This document shows, one piece after another, positions 16,949 through 25,777 of a DNA stretch of 64,000 bases. The notes beneath the pieces were generated by a model, which worked only from the letters and a program-made list of their open reading frames with translations, made no database searches and was not told the DNA's origin. Both the position numbers and the translations under genes were made by a program. Numbering within the stretch: position 1 is the first letter of the stretch; every line of letters begins with the position of its first letter. This DNA is from Abyssibacter profundi (GTDB taxonomy: Bacteria; Pseudomonadota; Gammaproteobacteria; Nevskiales; OUC007), in assembly GCF_003151135.1 (NCBI RefSeq), contig NZ_QEQK01000008.1:105280-169279 (forward strand). The letters run 5' to 3'.

Positions 16949-19900
16949 CTACTTGCCCAACGGGGTGGGACGCATGATCTCGTAGCCCTGCATCAAATCG
17001 ACGCCGATCTCGCTCAGTATCGGGATGAGATCTGCCGTCTCGACGTGCTCGGCAATCGTGATCAGCTTGAACTCGTGGCCCACTCGGTTGATGACTTCTA
17101 CCATGGTGCGATCAACATGGTTCGCCGCCATCTGCCGCACGAAAGTGCCATCGATCTTGATGTACTGCACGGGTAGATTCTTGAGATAGGCGAACGACGA
17201 CATGCCCGCACCGAAGTCGTCCAGCGCGAACTTCACCCCCAGCTCGCTAAGACTCGAGACCAGGCGCGCAGTCTCGGGCAGATGAGCAATGGCTGCGGTT
17301 TCGGTGATTTCGATACAGAACCGCTCGCCCGGAATCTTGTAGTGCTTAAGCCGTTCGCGCACGTACTCGACGAATGACCGATCGCCGATAGTTTGTCCCG
17401 ATACGTTGACCGCGGTCACCGGCGGCGAAGACTTAAGATGCTCGGCCAAGAACTTCAGGGCATTGTCGATGACCCAGCGGTCCAGCGAGCCGGTCAGGAA
17501 ATACCGCTCCGCCGCTGGAATGAACTGATCCGGTGTCATCAACTTGCCGTCTTCATCGCGCATGCGCACCAATAGCTCGCGATACGCGACCTGCTTTCGG
17601 TCATCGACCTGGACCAGATCTTCGTAGACCAGCTCGCAGCGATTCTCTTCGATGGCACTGGAGATGCGCGAGACACGATGCATCTCACCGTGTCGACGCG
17701 ACATCTCGGCGTCGTCGTTGCCGGAGACATAAAGCCGGTTCCGGCCCTCTTCCTTGGCCATGAAACAGGCGGCGTCGGCCTGGGTCATGACAGCGGCCAC
17801 CGACTCGCTGTGCTTGTGCAATTCGGTTAAACCAATGCTGACCGTGATCTGGTAGGTCTTGCCCTGCCACTCGAATCGAAACTCTCGAATCGCCTCCAGC
17901 GCCTGCTCCAGAATGGGCTTGCCCGCTTCCAGTTCACAGTGGTCGAGGATGATGCCGAACTCGTCACCGCCGAGCCGGGCCAGCGTATCCGACCGACGTA
18001 GCTTGCATCGGATAAGCACCGCGAGCTGACGCAGCAACTCGTCGCCAGCCGCGTGCCCGCAGGTGTCGTTAATGACCTTGAACTGGTCCAAATCCGCGAA
18101 CGCCACCACATGCTGCGCGGCTTCGGCATGGCTCTCGATGAACGCCGCCTTGAGTCGGCGCTCGAACTCGTCCCGATTCGTCAGCCCGGTCAGCGCATCA
18201 TGCCGGGCTCGGAAAGACAGCTCTTCAGCCAACAGGCGCTGTTCCGTGACATCACGCATCACCACAACCGCACCAATCATCTCGCCGTCGCTGACCACCA
18301 GTGGCTTGCAGGAGATGTCGGCGAACACCCGCCGGTTATCGGGATGCTGGATGTAGTACTCGTTACCGTAATACTCGACCGGTGCCTGCGACTCCAACGC
18401 CTTGCGGACCGGGTTCTCGGCGCTCTCCTCACCCTCGACACTACGGAGTTCGAACAAGGCCTCAACCGGCATGTTCATCAACGCGTCCTCGGCCTTGCCG
18501 ACCAGGCGTTCGACCATGGGATTGACGTAGGTGATGCGGCCATCCGCGTTGGTGCTGACCACGGCATCGCCGATGGCCCCCAGCGTCACATCCGCCCGCT
18601 GCTTCTCATCAGCCAGGTCGGCAAGCACACGCTCCATGACCTCGCGAGACCGGGCATTTCGCAAGGAGATGGTGACGAGTTCGCCGGCGGCCGTGAGGCT
18701 GTCGAGATCCTGCTCGCTCAGTCTGGCCACGCCCTCGCCTTCCAGCGTCAGCGCGCCCGCCTGGGCGCCATCGATGCGCACCGTGACATCGACCCGCGCA
18801 TGAATCTTGTCTTTCTTCAGGCGTTTGGCAAGATCGTGATAAGGCCCTGAGGTGTCCAGAGACTGAGCCACGACGGTCCGGCCGCCCGACAAAACGGCGT
18901 CGCGCAGCTCAGGCGCGAGTTCAAGGTCCAGCTTGCGCGGGGACTTGCGGGTTGACGCCGGCCGCTGGGACCGGGTCACCAGGTGGCGGTCTTCCAGCAG
19001 CCCGAACGAGACCGTCACGTCATCGTAGGTCTCCGATAGCAACTCCAGCAGACCATCAATAATCTCCTGGGTGTGGTGACGATTGGCGATGCGCGACGAC
19101 AGGCCGTGTAGCAGGCCCAGGCGACGGTTCTCACCTGCAACGCGTTCATCGTCCTGCTTGCGCGTGTTGATGTCGCGCAAGTGCATGACGTAACGGGCCT
19201 CATCCCCTGTGCCGCGAATGCTACCCAGCGCCATTTCTGCCCAGCGCTGCTCGCCGTTGTGCCCCTGGTACTGGACCTCTAGCTGCGCGCTGGACTGACG
19301 CGCCTCGCGGATGTCAGCGGCCTCGCGCTGCACGGCCGAGAAGCTCTCTCCGCCCAGCATCGACGACAACGGTTTGCCCTCTTCCACCAAGGCCGGCACC
19401 TCGACCATGTCACGCAGGGCCTGGTTCACGTCCCGCATGACGAAATCGCTGTCAAGAATTGCCTGGCCGATCGGGCTGCTGGTGAACGAGGCACGGTGGC
19501 GGGCCTCGCTTAGCTGCACGCGGCGATCCGCTTCACGCTGGTCGGTCACGTCAATGCAGGTGAGCACGACGCCGTCGACATCGCCATTGGAGCGAATATA
19601 GGCCACCGACCGCAGCTGAAAGACCCGGTTGTCAGCGGAGGTAATCGGGCGTTCGAAGGGTTCGCGCGACTTCATGACATGGCGGAACCGTGGCAGCAGG
19701 CTCTCCATGTCGATGTTCCAGTCAACGCTAATAACCGAAACACCGGGCTCCAGGTGATCCTGGGCCAGCTGGCGTTCGGTCGCTGAATTGTAGTGCGTGA
19801 CATGCAGACGCCGATCCAGCACCAGCAGCGGGTAGTCCAGGCTGTTCTTGACGTTGGCCAGATCCGAAGCCATCGCCTCCAGCTCACCCGACTTGTTCTG

Positions 19901-22216
19901 AAGCTCGTCGTTGACGGTCATCAGCTCTTCGTTGGTCGACTGCAGTTCCTCGTTCGAGGTCTGCAACTCTTCGTTGGTCGACTGCAACTCTTCGTTGGCG
20001 GACTGCAGCTCTTCGGACTGCGACTGCAGCTCCTCGTTGGATGTTTCCAGCTCTTCAACGACCGTCTGCAGGTGCTGGCGTGTGCTGGCCAGTTCACGCT
20101 CCAACTCGGCAATGATCAGGTTGTCACGCTGATCCTTGTCATCGAAGGCCAGCGCTTCGGTGGCCGGAACCGCGGCGGTCTCGAATGACAGCGCCACATA
20201 ATCGGGTTGATCAATCATCATCGGCCGGACCACCGGCACGATGCGACGTCGGTCTACACCTTCGCCCAGATGGAACACCGTGCCCTTGGCCACGGTGCGT
20301 TCACGCCGGCAGCGGTGCAGCAGCGCACGCAATTCCGGTCTGAACGGGTCTGCGACCAGGTCGTAGATCCGCAGGTCAGCCGGCCCCTGCGGGAACTTCA
20401 GGAAGGGGTGTAAATCGCCAGAGAAGTGAACCGTATTGTCCTGATTGTCGATCACCACCGTCGGCGGGCAGTACTCGTTAATCAGCAGGTTCGTGAAGCG
20501 CAGGCTGAGCGAGCTGAGCTCACGGCCGCGACGCTGACGTCCGCCCCCTTCCTTCTCCTGAGTGGCCTCTTCGGGGAAGCGCTTCGGAATGACCGGCACG
20601 TAGTTCGGCGTGGACGCATCCTTGCGCTGGAAAACACGGCCTTTCTTGTTCAGCGTCGAGAAGAGGTCACGATGCAGCTCGATGGATTCGGAGCTCCCCA
20701 GAAACAACAATCCACCGGCGCGCATGGCGTAGTGGAAGGTGAGCAGCACGCGCTTTTGAATCTCACGATTGAAGTAGATCAGCAGATTGCGGCAGCTGAT
20801 CAGATCAACACGGGAAAAGGGCGGATCCTCGACCACGTTCTGTGAAGCAAAAACCATGTTCTGCCGCAGGAATTTCTTGACCTGGTAGGTCCGTCCCTGG
20901 CGTTCGAAATAGCGGCTGCGCAGCTGGTCGGGCACGCCCTCGACCGAGGTTTCCGGGAACACACCGGTCCGGGCAAAGGTGACCGCGTCTTCGTCCAGAT
21001 CCGTGGCAAAAATCAGATATTCCGGCGTATTCGACTGATGCCGCGACAACTCCGACAACAGGATGGCGATGGTGTAAGCCTCTTCGCCGGTTGCGCAGCC
21101 CGGTACCCAGACCCGGAAGACATCGTCGGCCTGCTTGGTCTCCCAGACCGACCGCAAGGATTCGGCCAGGGCCTGGAATGCATCCGGATCCCGGAAAAAC
21201 GATGTGACCGAGATGAGTACATCGCGCGCCAGCAGCCCGGCTTCCTCCGAATCTGTCCGGACCAGCTCGGCGTAGTCTTCCAGGCTATGCGCCTTGCGCA
21301 GACCCATGCGGCGATGGATACGCCGGTTGATGGTGGAAGGCTTGTAGTGGCTCAGGTCAAACCCTGTCGCCCGACGGACCGATGACGAGATACGTCCGTA
21401 CGCATTGCTGTCGTTGTCTTCCGGCAACACGCGGCGCAGCGCAGCCGGCGTGGATGCCAGCCCCTCCAGCGCCTCGCCCATCTTGTGGGCGACCATGACC
21501 ATATCGACCGCCCCGGTCTGAATAGCCGCGCGCGGCATGCCATCAAACTTGGCGGTACTGGGGTCCTGCACGATGGTCACGCCACCGGCGGCCTTGATCG
21601 CACGTATACCCGCAGAGCCATCCGATCCCGTGCCCGAGAGGATGATGCCGACGGTGTTCTCGCCCAAAGAATCCGCAAGAGACCGGAAGAATGCGTCCAC
21701 CGAAGGCTTGGGCCCCACGCTGGCCTTGGGGGTCGACAGCCGCAAGACGCCATCACGCAACAACACATCGTGATTCGGCGGCGTGACGTAAATCGTATTC
21801 GGTGCCGGAGCCTGACCATCGGTTAGGTCACAGACCGCCAGGTCCGTGCCGGGTCGCAGTAGTTCCCGCAGCAAGCTGGTATGGGTGGGCGAAAGATGCT
21901 GAGCGATCACGTAGCTCAGGCTGCGGCTTTGGGGGAGTTCGGACAGCAGTTCTTTGAGAGCTTCCAATCCGCCCGCGGAGGCCCCGATCCCCACCACAAT
22001 AACGGCGCCTTCGTCGGCTCCCGGCAGCGGACTTTCGGTCTCCAGCGCATCACCGTCGATGACCAGACCCTGACCGCTCTCCACGGCGGCTTCGTCCGCC
22101 GCGGTCATCGCAGTGAGTTCACCCTCCTCGACCGGCTCTGGCTTGGCCTCGGATACTGCCTTCGAATCGTTTTTGTTCGACGCGCGACGCGTATTGCCGC
22201 TGCCCTTTTTCGTCAT
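16949..22216 (-). CDS. CheB-CheR-PAS-GGDEF-EAL hybrid signalling protein, 1755 aa
   Basis: A single soluble chain joins chemotaxis and cyclic-di-GMP modules. In order: an acidic N terminus (about 1-70); a CheB methylesterase with the Ser, His and Asp sites (G-A-S-A-G-G, A-Q-H-L-S-P, G-T-G-S-D-G); a CheR methyltransferase with V-P-G-C-A-T-G-E-E-A-Y and C-R-N-L-L-I-Y-F; a heptad coiled coil built of repeated N-E-E-L-Q-S units; several PAS/GAF-like sensors; a GGDEF domain with an intact R-L-G-G-D-E-F; and an EAL domain. The EAL motif reads Y-R-E-L-L, but D-D-F-G, K-I-D-G, A-E-H-V-E and Q-G-Y are kept, so phosphodiesterase activity is plausible. CheB/CheR-PAS fusions are known; the added GGDEF-EAL makes this one unusually long. 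No transmembrane segment is visible. A -10-like GATAAT lies about 57 bases upstream of the start (22273-22278). Confidence 0.93.
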   Translation of the reverse strand: MTKKGSGNTRRASNKNDSKAVSEAKPEPVEEGELTAMTAADEAAVESGQGLVIDGDALETESPLPGADEGAVIVVGIGASAGGLEALKELLSELPQSRSLSYVIAQHLSPTHTSLLRELLRPGTDLAVCDLTDGQAPAPNTIYVTPPNHDVLLRDGVLRLSTPKASVGPKPSVDAFFRSLADSLGENTVGIILSGTGSDGSAGIRAIKAAGGVTIVQDPSTAKFDGMPRAAIQTGAVDMVMVAHKMGEALEGLASTPAALRRVLPEDNDSNAYGRISSSVRRATGFDLSHYKPSTINRRIHRRMGLRKAHSLEDYAELVRTDSEEAGLLARDVLISVTSFFRDPDAFQALAESLRSVWETKQADDVFRVWVPGCATGEEAYTIAILLSELSRHQSNTPEYLIFATDLDEDAVTFARTGVFPETSVEGVPDQLRSRYFERQGRTYQVKKFLRQNMVFASQNVVEDPPFSRVDLISCRNLLIYFNREIQKRVLLTFHYAMRAGGLLFLGSSESIELHRDLFSTLNKKGRVFQRKDASTPNYVPVIPKRFPEEATQEKEGGGRQRRGRELSSLSLRFTNLLINEYCPPTVVIDNQDNTVHFSGDLHPFLKFPQGPADLRIYDLVADPFRPELRALLHRCRRERTVAKGTVFHLGEGVDRRRIVPVVRPMMIDQPDYVALSFETAAVPATEALAFDDKDQRDNLIIAELERELASTRQHLQTVVEELETSNEELQSQSEELQSANEELQSTNEELQTSNEELQSTNEELMTVNDELQNKSGELEAMASDLANVKNSLDYPLLVLDRRLHVTHYNSATERQLAQDHLEPGVSVISVDWNIDMESLLPRFRHVMKSREPFERPITSADNRVFQLRSVAYIRSNGDVDGVVLTCIDVTDQREADRRVQLSEARHRASFTSSPIGQAILDSDFVMRDVNQALRDMVEVPALVEEGKPLSSMLGGESFSAVQREAADIREARQSSAQLEVQYQGHNGEQRWAEMALGSIRGTGDEARYVMHLRDINTRKQDDERVAGENRRLGLLHGLSSRIANRHHTQEIIDGLLELLSETYDDVTVSFGLLEDRHLVTRSQRPASTRKSPRKLDLELAPELRDAVLSGGRTVVAQSLDTSGPYHDLAKRLKKDKIHARVDVTVRIDGAQAGALTLEGEGVARLSEQDLDSLTAAGELVTISLRNARSREVMERVLADLADEKQRADVTLGAIGDAVVSTNADGRITYVNPMVERLVGKAEDALMNMPVEALFELRSVEGEESAENPVRKALESQAPVEYYGNEYYIQHPDNRRVFADISCKPLVVSDGEMIGAVVVMRDVTEQRLLAEELSFRARHDALTGLTNRDEFERRLKAAFIESHAEAAQHVVAFADLDQFKVINDTCGHAAGDELLRQLAVLIRCKLRRSDTLARLGGDEFGIILDHCELEAGKPILEQALEAIREFRFEWQGKTYQITVSIGLTELHKHSESVAAVMTQADAACFMAKEEGRNRLYVSGNDDAEMSRRHGEMHRVSRISSAIEENRCELVYEDLVQVDDRKQVAYRELLVRMRDEDGKLMTPDQFIPAAERYFLTGSLDRWVIDNALKFLAEHLKSSPPVTAVNVSGQTIGDRSFVEYVRERLKHYKIPGERFCIEITETAAIAHLPETARLVSSLSELGVKFALDDFGAGMSSFAYLKNLPVQYIKIDGTFVRQMAANHVDRTMVEVINRVGHEFKLITIAEHVETADLIPILSEIGVDLMQGYEIMRPTPLGK

Positions 22217-22320
22217 GCTGCTTGACCCTGGTCCCGAAGTACGCCGTCGAAGCGGCGCAGTATGCGGGGCAGATTATCATTGATTAGTGGAACTCGGCCG
22301 TCGGTGCCTGAATCAACAGC

Positions 22321-22338
22321 ATTCAGTCAAAACTGAAT
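22321..22338. repeat. 7-bp perfect dyad upstream of the CheB/CheR hybrid gene
   Basis: ATTCAGT-CAAA-ACTGAAT forms a perfect 7+7 inverted repeat in the 162-base gap between mtnP and the hybrid signalling gene, both on the minus strand. It lies about 45 bases upstream of a -10-like GATAAT. It could be a regulator site or a weak 3' hairpin for the upstream operon; no T-tract follows. Confidence 0.5.
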
Positions 22339-22378
22339 CTGCAACCGTTTGGAATCAATTAGTTGCATACGGTGGATT

Positions 22379-23119
22379 TCAAGCCTGATCCGTTGCGCCG
22401 ACCAGGGCTTCCAGCACGCGGTGGACTTGCGCCATTCCCGCGCCCAGCGAGGCCTCGATCGCCGCATGGATGGAGCCATCGGTGGTGCCCGCGGCCGGAT
22501 TCACGACGACGGCCAGCGTGGCATAGGACAACCCGGCCTCTTTGGCCAGCGCGGCCTCCGGCATCGTCGTCATACCCACCAGCGTGCAGCCATCTTTGGC
22601 AAGTCGGCGAATCTCAGCCGCGGTCTCCAATCGCGGCCCCTGGGTGACGCCCAGCACCGCATCCGTAACCAGTGGCACACCGCAGCGGGTCGCGCAGTCG
22701 GCCACCTGCGCCCGCCAGGCGGGGTCAAATGGCGGTGCGAACTCGATGTGCTGGAGTGGCCCCGCCAACCCATCAGCAAAGCTATGTGCCCGGCCCCAGG
22801 TGTAGTCGATTAAATCCTCGACCAGGGCCAGATCGCCTGGACCCGGCGAGGGTGCGATGCCGCCGACCGCAGCGACTGCCAGTACGCGGCGCACACCCAG
22901 CAGACGGAGTGCATGGATGTTCGCGCGATAGTTGATGCGATGAGGCGCGAGCGTGTGGCCCTCGCCGTGACGCGGCAAGAACCAGCATTCCCCCTGCGCC
23001 CAACGCAAGCGCTGGGCAGGTGCCGATGGCTGCCCCCACGGCGTGGACAGGGAGCGGGTCTCGATGATCTCGACCCCCTCCACCTGATTCAGGCCTGTGC
23101 CGCCAATCACCCCGAGCAT
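22379..23119 (-). CDS. S-methyl-5'-thioinosine phosphorylase (MTAP/PNP family)
   Basis: The enzyme cleaves methylthioinosine with phosphate, giving hypoxanthine and methylthioribose-1-phosphate, in recycling of methylthioadenosine from polyamine synthesis. The 246-residue product has the family start G-V-I-G-G-T-G-L, the phosphate-site R-H-G-E-G-H and H-R-I-N-Y-R-A-N, and a purine loop reading V-V-N-P-A-A-G. In MTA-specific enzymes this loop carries Asp; Asn with A-A-G is the pattern of 6-oxopurine enzymes, so thioinosine is the likelier substrate. The gene overlaps hpt by one base and is the last of an eight-gene run. In Pseudomonas the orthologous position (PA3004, beside nagZ) encodes this activity. 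Confidence 0.88.
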   Translation of the reverse strand: MLGVIGGTGLNQVEGVEIIETRSLSTPWGQPSAPAQRLRWAQGECWFLPRHGEGHTLAPHRINYRANIHALRLLGVRRVLAVAAVGGIAPSPGPGDLALVEDLIDYTWGRAHSFADGLAGPLQHIEFAPPFDPAWRAQVADCATRCGVPLVTDAVLGVTQGPRLETAAEIRRLAKDGCTLVGMTTMPEAALAKEAGLSYATLAVVVNPAAGTTDGSIHAAIEASLGAGMAQVHRVLEALVGATDQA

Positions 23120-23676
23120 CAGGCGCTCTCCGCAACGGCGTAAATCGCCGGCAACTGGCGGTAGTAACCGTACAAATCCATGCCACAGCCGAACACGTAA
23201 CGATCCGGTACGGTGACCCCTACCCAGTCCGCCCGCGCCTGCGCACAGCGGCGCTCATGCTGTTTGTCCGCCAGCACCGCCGTACGCACCTGCGCGGCAC
23301 CTGCGGTCCGCAAGGCCTGCTGAATCGCGGCCAGGGTATAGCCCTCATCCAGAATGTCGTCGATGACAACCACCGTTCGATGACGAACATGAGCAGGCGG
23401 TGGAACGCGCCATTCCAGCCCGCCCCCGCGAGTCTGACCGCGGTACCGCGTGGCATGCAGGTAATCCACCGTCAGCGCCCCGGGCAGATGCGCGAGAATC
23501 CCGGCCGCCGGCACCAGCCCACCATTCATGACGACCAGAATCACCGGATCGTCGGCGCCGACCGCGGCGTCAATCTGCTGGGCGAGCCGGCGGTAGGCCG
23601 ATGCGATCACCGGTGCCGCAACCACGCAGTCCGCCTGTTGCCGGGCGCGTATGGCCCGCTCCCGTTGCTCGTTCAT
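23119..23676 (-). CDS. hpt: Hypoxanthine-guanine phosphoribosyltransferase
   Basis: The 185-residue product carries the PRPP-binding signature V-V-V-I-D-D-I-L-D-E-G-Y-T-L near residue 103, the early loop V-V-M-N-G-G near 49 and a late D-R-Y-V-F-G-C-G-M-D segment that binds the purine. It would convert hypoxanthine or guanine with PRPP to IMP or GMP. Its stop overlaps the start of the thioinosine phosphorylase gene in TGATG, so the enzyme that frees hypoxanthine and the one that salvages it are translationally coupled. It overlaps mscS by 4 bases upstream. Confidence 0.93.
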   Translation of the reverse strand: MNEQRERAIRARQQADCVVAAPVIASAYRRLAQQIDAAVGADDPVILVVMNGGLVPAAGILAHLPGALTVDYLHATRYRGQTRGGGLEWRVPPPAHVRHRTVVVIDDILDEGYTLAAIQQALRTAGAAQVRTAVLADKQHERRCAQARADWVGVTVPDRYVFGCGMDLYGYYRQLPAIYAVAESA

Positions 23677-24803
23677 GCAGTCGATCTCGGTCCGTCGGGT
23701 TCGTTGGCCGTCGGCAGGCCGGCCTGCGCCGGCAGTTCGCCCGGCGCCACGTGCAGTGTCTGCGTCGGAAAAGCAATCTCAGCGCCGTGCTCGGCAATAA
23801 TGGCTTCGATGCGCAGCAACACCTCGTGCTTGATCGCGTGATACTCGCCCCAGTCCGTGGTTCGCGTCAGGCAGTAGACGAAGAAGTCCAGCGAGCTGGC
23901 TCCGAACGCATTGAAATTCACCAGAATGGTCTGGTCCTGATCAATCGCCTCATGCTGTCGCAGGTACTCACGAACGGCATCCGTGATGGCCCCGACCTTG
24001 CCAGCGTCGTCGTAGCGAAGGCCGATGGTCTCGTAGATGCGACGATTGGTCATGCGAGACGGGTTTTCCACCACCACGGTCGTAAAGACATTGTTGGGCA
24101 CATACAAGGGACGCTTGTCGAAGCGGCGCACGACCGTGGAGCGCCAGCCAATCCGCTCAACCACACCTTCGATGGCTCGGTCCGGCGAGCGAATCCAGTC
24201 CCCAACCGAGAACGGACGATCCAGGTAAATGGTCAGGCCACCAAAGAGGTTGGCCAGCAGGTCCCGAGCTGCAAAACCGACGGCAATCCCGCCCACCCCG
24301 CCGAACGCCAGCACGCCGGAGATCGAGATGCCAACGGTTTGCAAGATCACCAGACCGGCCGTCACCAGGACGACAATTCGGACCAGTTTGGCAATGGCAT
24401 CCGCCGTCGTGTGATCCACCGCCGGCTGCAGGGCATCCAGGCCCTGCTCGACCTGTCGGACCAGCCGCAGCAGAAACCAGGTCAACAGTCCGACGACCAG
24501 CACCTTGCGCAACACCGGCACCCACTCGGCGAGTTGCGGGGCATCCTCGGCCGGCACGAGTTCGGCAGCCATTCCGATGCCCAGCACCCAGACCAGCCAA
24601 CGCAGGGGGCGACCCAGGGCGTCGAGCACGGCGTTGTCCCAGATCGTGGCCGATCGCGCGGCCACTCGCTGAGCGCGGCGCAGCACGACGCGGATCGCCA
24701 GGTTGATCAGGACGACGACGGTGACAATGGCCGCAGCCTGCCCAATCCAGCCGCGGTCGCGATAAAGGCTGATGAAATCGCCGAACAGCGTTGTCAGGTC
24801 CAC
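23673..24803 (-). CDS. Small-conductance mechanosensitive channel, MscS family
   Basis: The 376-residue protein starts with GTG at 24803. It has about five hydrophobic helices: residues about 18-38, 66-84, 95-115, 137-158 and the pore helix near 163-190. The pore-lining segment has the Gly/Ala pattern of MscS (G-V-L-A-F-G-G-V-G-G-I-A-V-G-F-A-A). It is followed by the beta domain (P-F-S-V-G-D-W-I, V-E-R-I-G-W-R-S-T, V-P-N-N). The extra N-terminal helices resemble YbdG/YnaI-type channels more than minimal MscS. It overlaps nagZ by 10 bases and hpt by 4. It likely vents osmolytes under hypo-osmotic shock. Confidence 0.92.
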   Translation of the reverse strand: MDLTTLFGDFISLYRDRGWIGQAAAIVTVVVLINLAIRVVLRRAQRVAARSATIWDNAVLDALGRPLRWLVWVLGIGMAAELVPAEDAPQLAEWVPVLRKVLVVGLLTWFLLRLVRQVEQGLDALQPAVDHTTADAIAKLVRIVVLVTAGLVILQTVGISISGVLAFGGVGGIAVGFAARDLLANLFGGLTIYLDRPFSVGDWIRSPDRAIEGVVERIGWRSTVVRRFDKRPLYVPNNVFTTVVVENPSRMTNRRIYETIGLRYDDAGKVGAITDAVREYLRQHEAIDQDQTILVNFNAFGASSLDFFVYCLTRTTDWGEYHAIKHEVLLRIEAIIAEHGAEIAFPTQTLHVAPGELPAQAGLPTANEPDGPRSTA

Positions 24804-25777
24804 GAAATAGCCTCCAAACGTCGCCGCGCCGCTTCCAGCTGCTCCGGGGCGACCACACGCTCACGCCGGCGCAGCGCCCGGACGCGCTGCCGGGCACCCG
24901 ACGGTTCCGCGGCTGGCATGGCCGTGAGCGCCTGTTCCACATTCGCGCGGCTATTACACATCGGCAGCAGGTCGCAGCCCGCCTCGGTCGCCAACCGCAC
25001 CCGATCACTAGGTGACCCGACCGCGGCGGCGCCAGCCATGGTCAAGTCATCGCTGATCACGCAGCCCGAGAACCCCAGGCGACCGCGCAACCACTCGCCG
25101 ATCCAAACCGGGGAGAAGCTGGCGGGACGATCATCCACGGTGCTGTAAACCACGTGCGCAGTCATGACCGACGGCACCCCCTGCCGGATGAGCTCGGCAA
25201 ATGGCCGCAGATCCCGCTCGGCGATGCACTCGGCCGCCCGCGCGTCGACCGGCAACTCCAGATGCGAATCCGGCACCACGGCGCCATGGCCGGGGAAGTG
25301 CTTGAGCGTGGCCGCCAGGCCGGCTGCATCCAGCCCCTGAATCAAGGCCTGCGCCAGCGTGACAACCCGTGAGGGCTCGGTGGCGAACGCCCGATCGCCA
25401 ATCACCGAGCTACAGCCGTAGTCCAGGTCGACAACCGGCGCGAACGGCACGTCGATGTCCAGCGCTGCCAATTCGGCGCCAATGACCAGACCCGCATCGT
25501 AGGCGAGCTGCTCGGCCTCCGGCTGCGCGCCAAGCAACTGCATCGGGGGAATTCGGGTCACCCCGGTGCGGATGCGCTGCACCCGCCCGCCTTCGTAGTC
25601 GATGGCAATCAATACATCCGGTCGCACCCCGCGGACCTGACGGACCAGCTCCGCCACCTGCTCCACGGACTCGACGTTGCGCCCGAACAGGATGAAGCCG
25701 GAGACCTCCGGATGTTGGAGCAGTTCGCGATCAGCCGCATCCAGGCTCAATCCCTGTACGTCGACCATCAAGCTCAT
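24794..25777 (-). CDS. nagZ: Beta-N-acetylglucosaminidase NagZ
   Basis: NagZ is a cytoplasmic family 3 glycoside hydrolase that removes GlcNAc from anhydro-muropeptides during cell-wall recycling; its products feed AmpR/AmpC signalling in species that have it. The 327-residue product shows the family signature K-H-F-P-G-H-G-x-V-x-x-D-S-H near residue 160 (with the His of the Asp-His dyad) and the nucleophile segment I-S-D-D-L-T-M-A-G. No signal peptide is present, as expected. It overlaps the L,D-transpeptidase gene by 4 bases, so a peptidoglycan enzyme pair is coupled. Confidence 0.96.
   Translation of the reverse strand: MSLMVDVQGLSLDAADRELLQHPEVSGFILFGRNVESVEQVAELVRQVRGVRPDVLIAIDYEGGRVQRIRTGVTRIPPMQLLGAQPEAEQLAYDAGLVIGAELAALDIDVPFAPVVDLDYGCSSVIGDRAFATEPSRVVTLAQALIQGLDAAGLAATLKHFPGHGAVVPDSHLELPVDARAAECIAERDLRPFAELIRQGVPSVMTAHVVYSTVDDRPASFSPVWIGEWLRGRLGFSGCVISDDLTMAGAAAVGSPSDRVRLATEAGCDLLPMCNSRANVEQALTAMPAAEPSGARQRVRALRRRERVVAPEQLEAARRRLEAISWT

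Noticed and set aside
23601-25148. 515-residue plus-strand ORF
   Set aside because: Antisense to mscS and nagZ, which have clear families; the ORF is rich in Arg, Gln and His, as expected from a GC-rich shadow frame.
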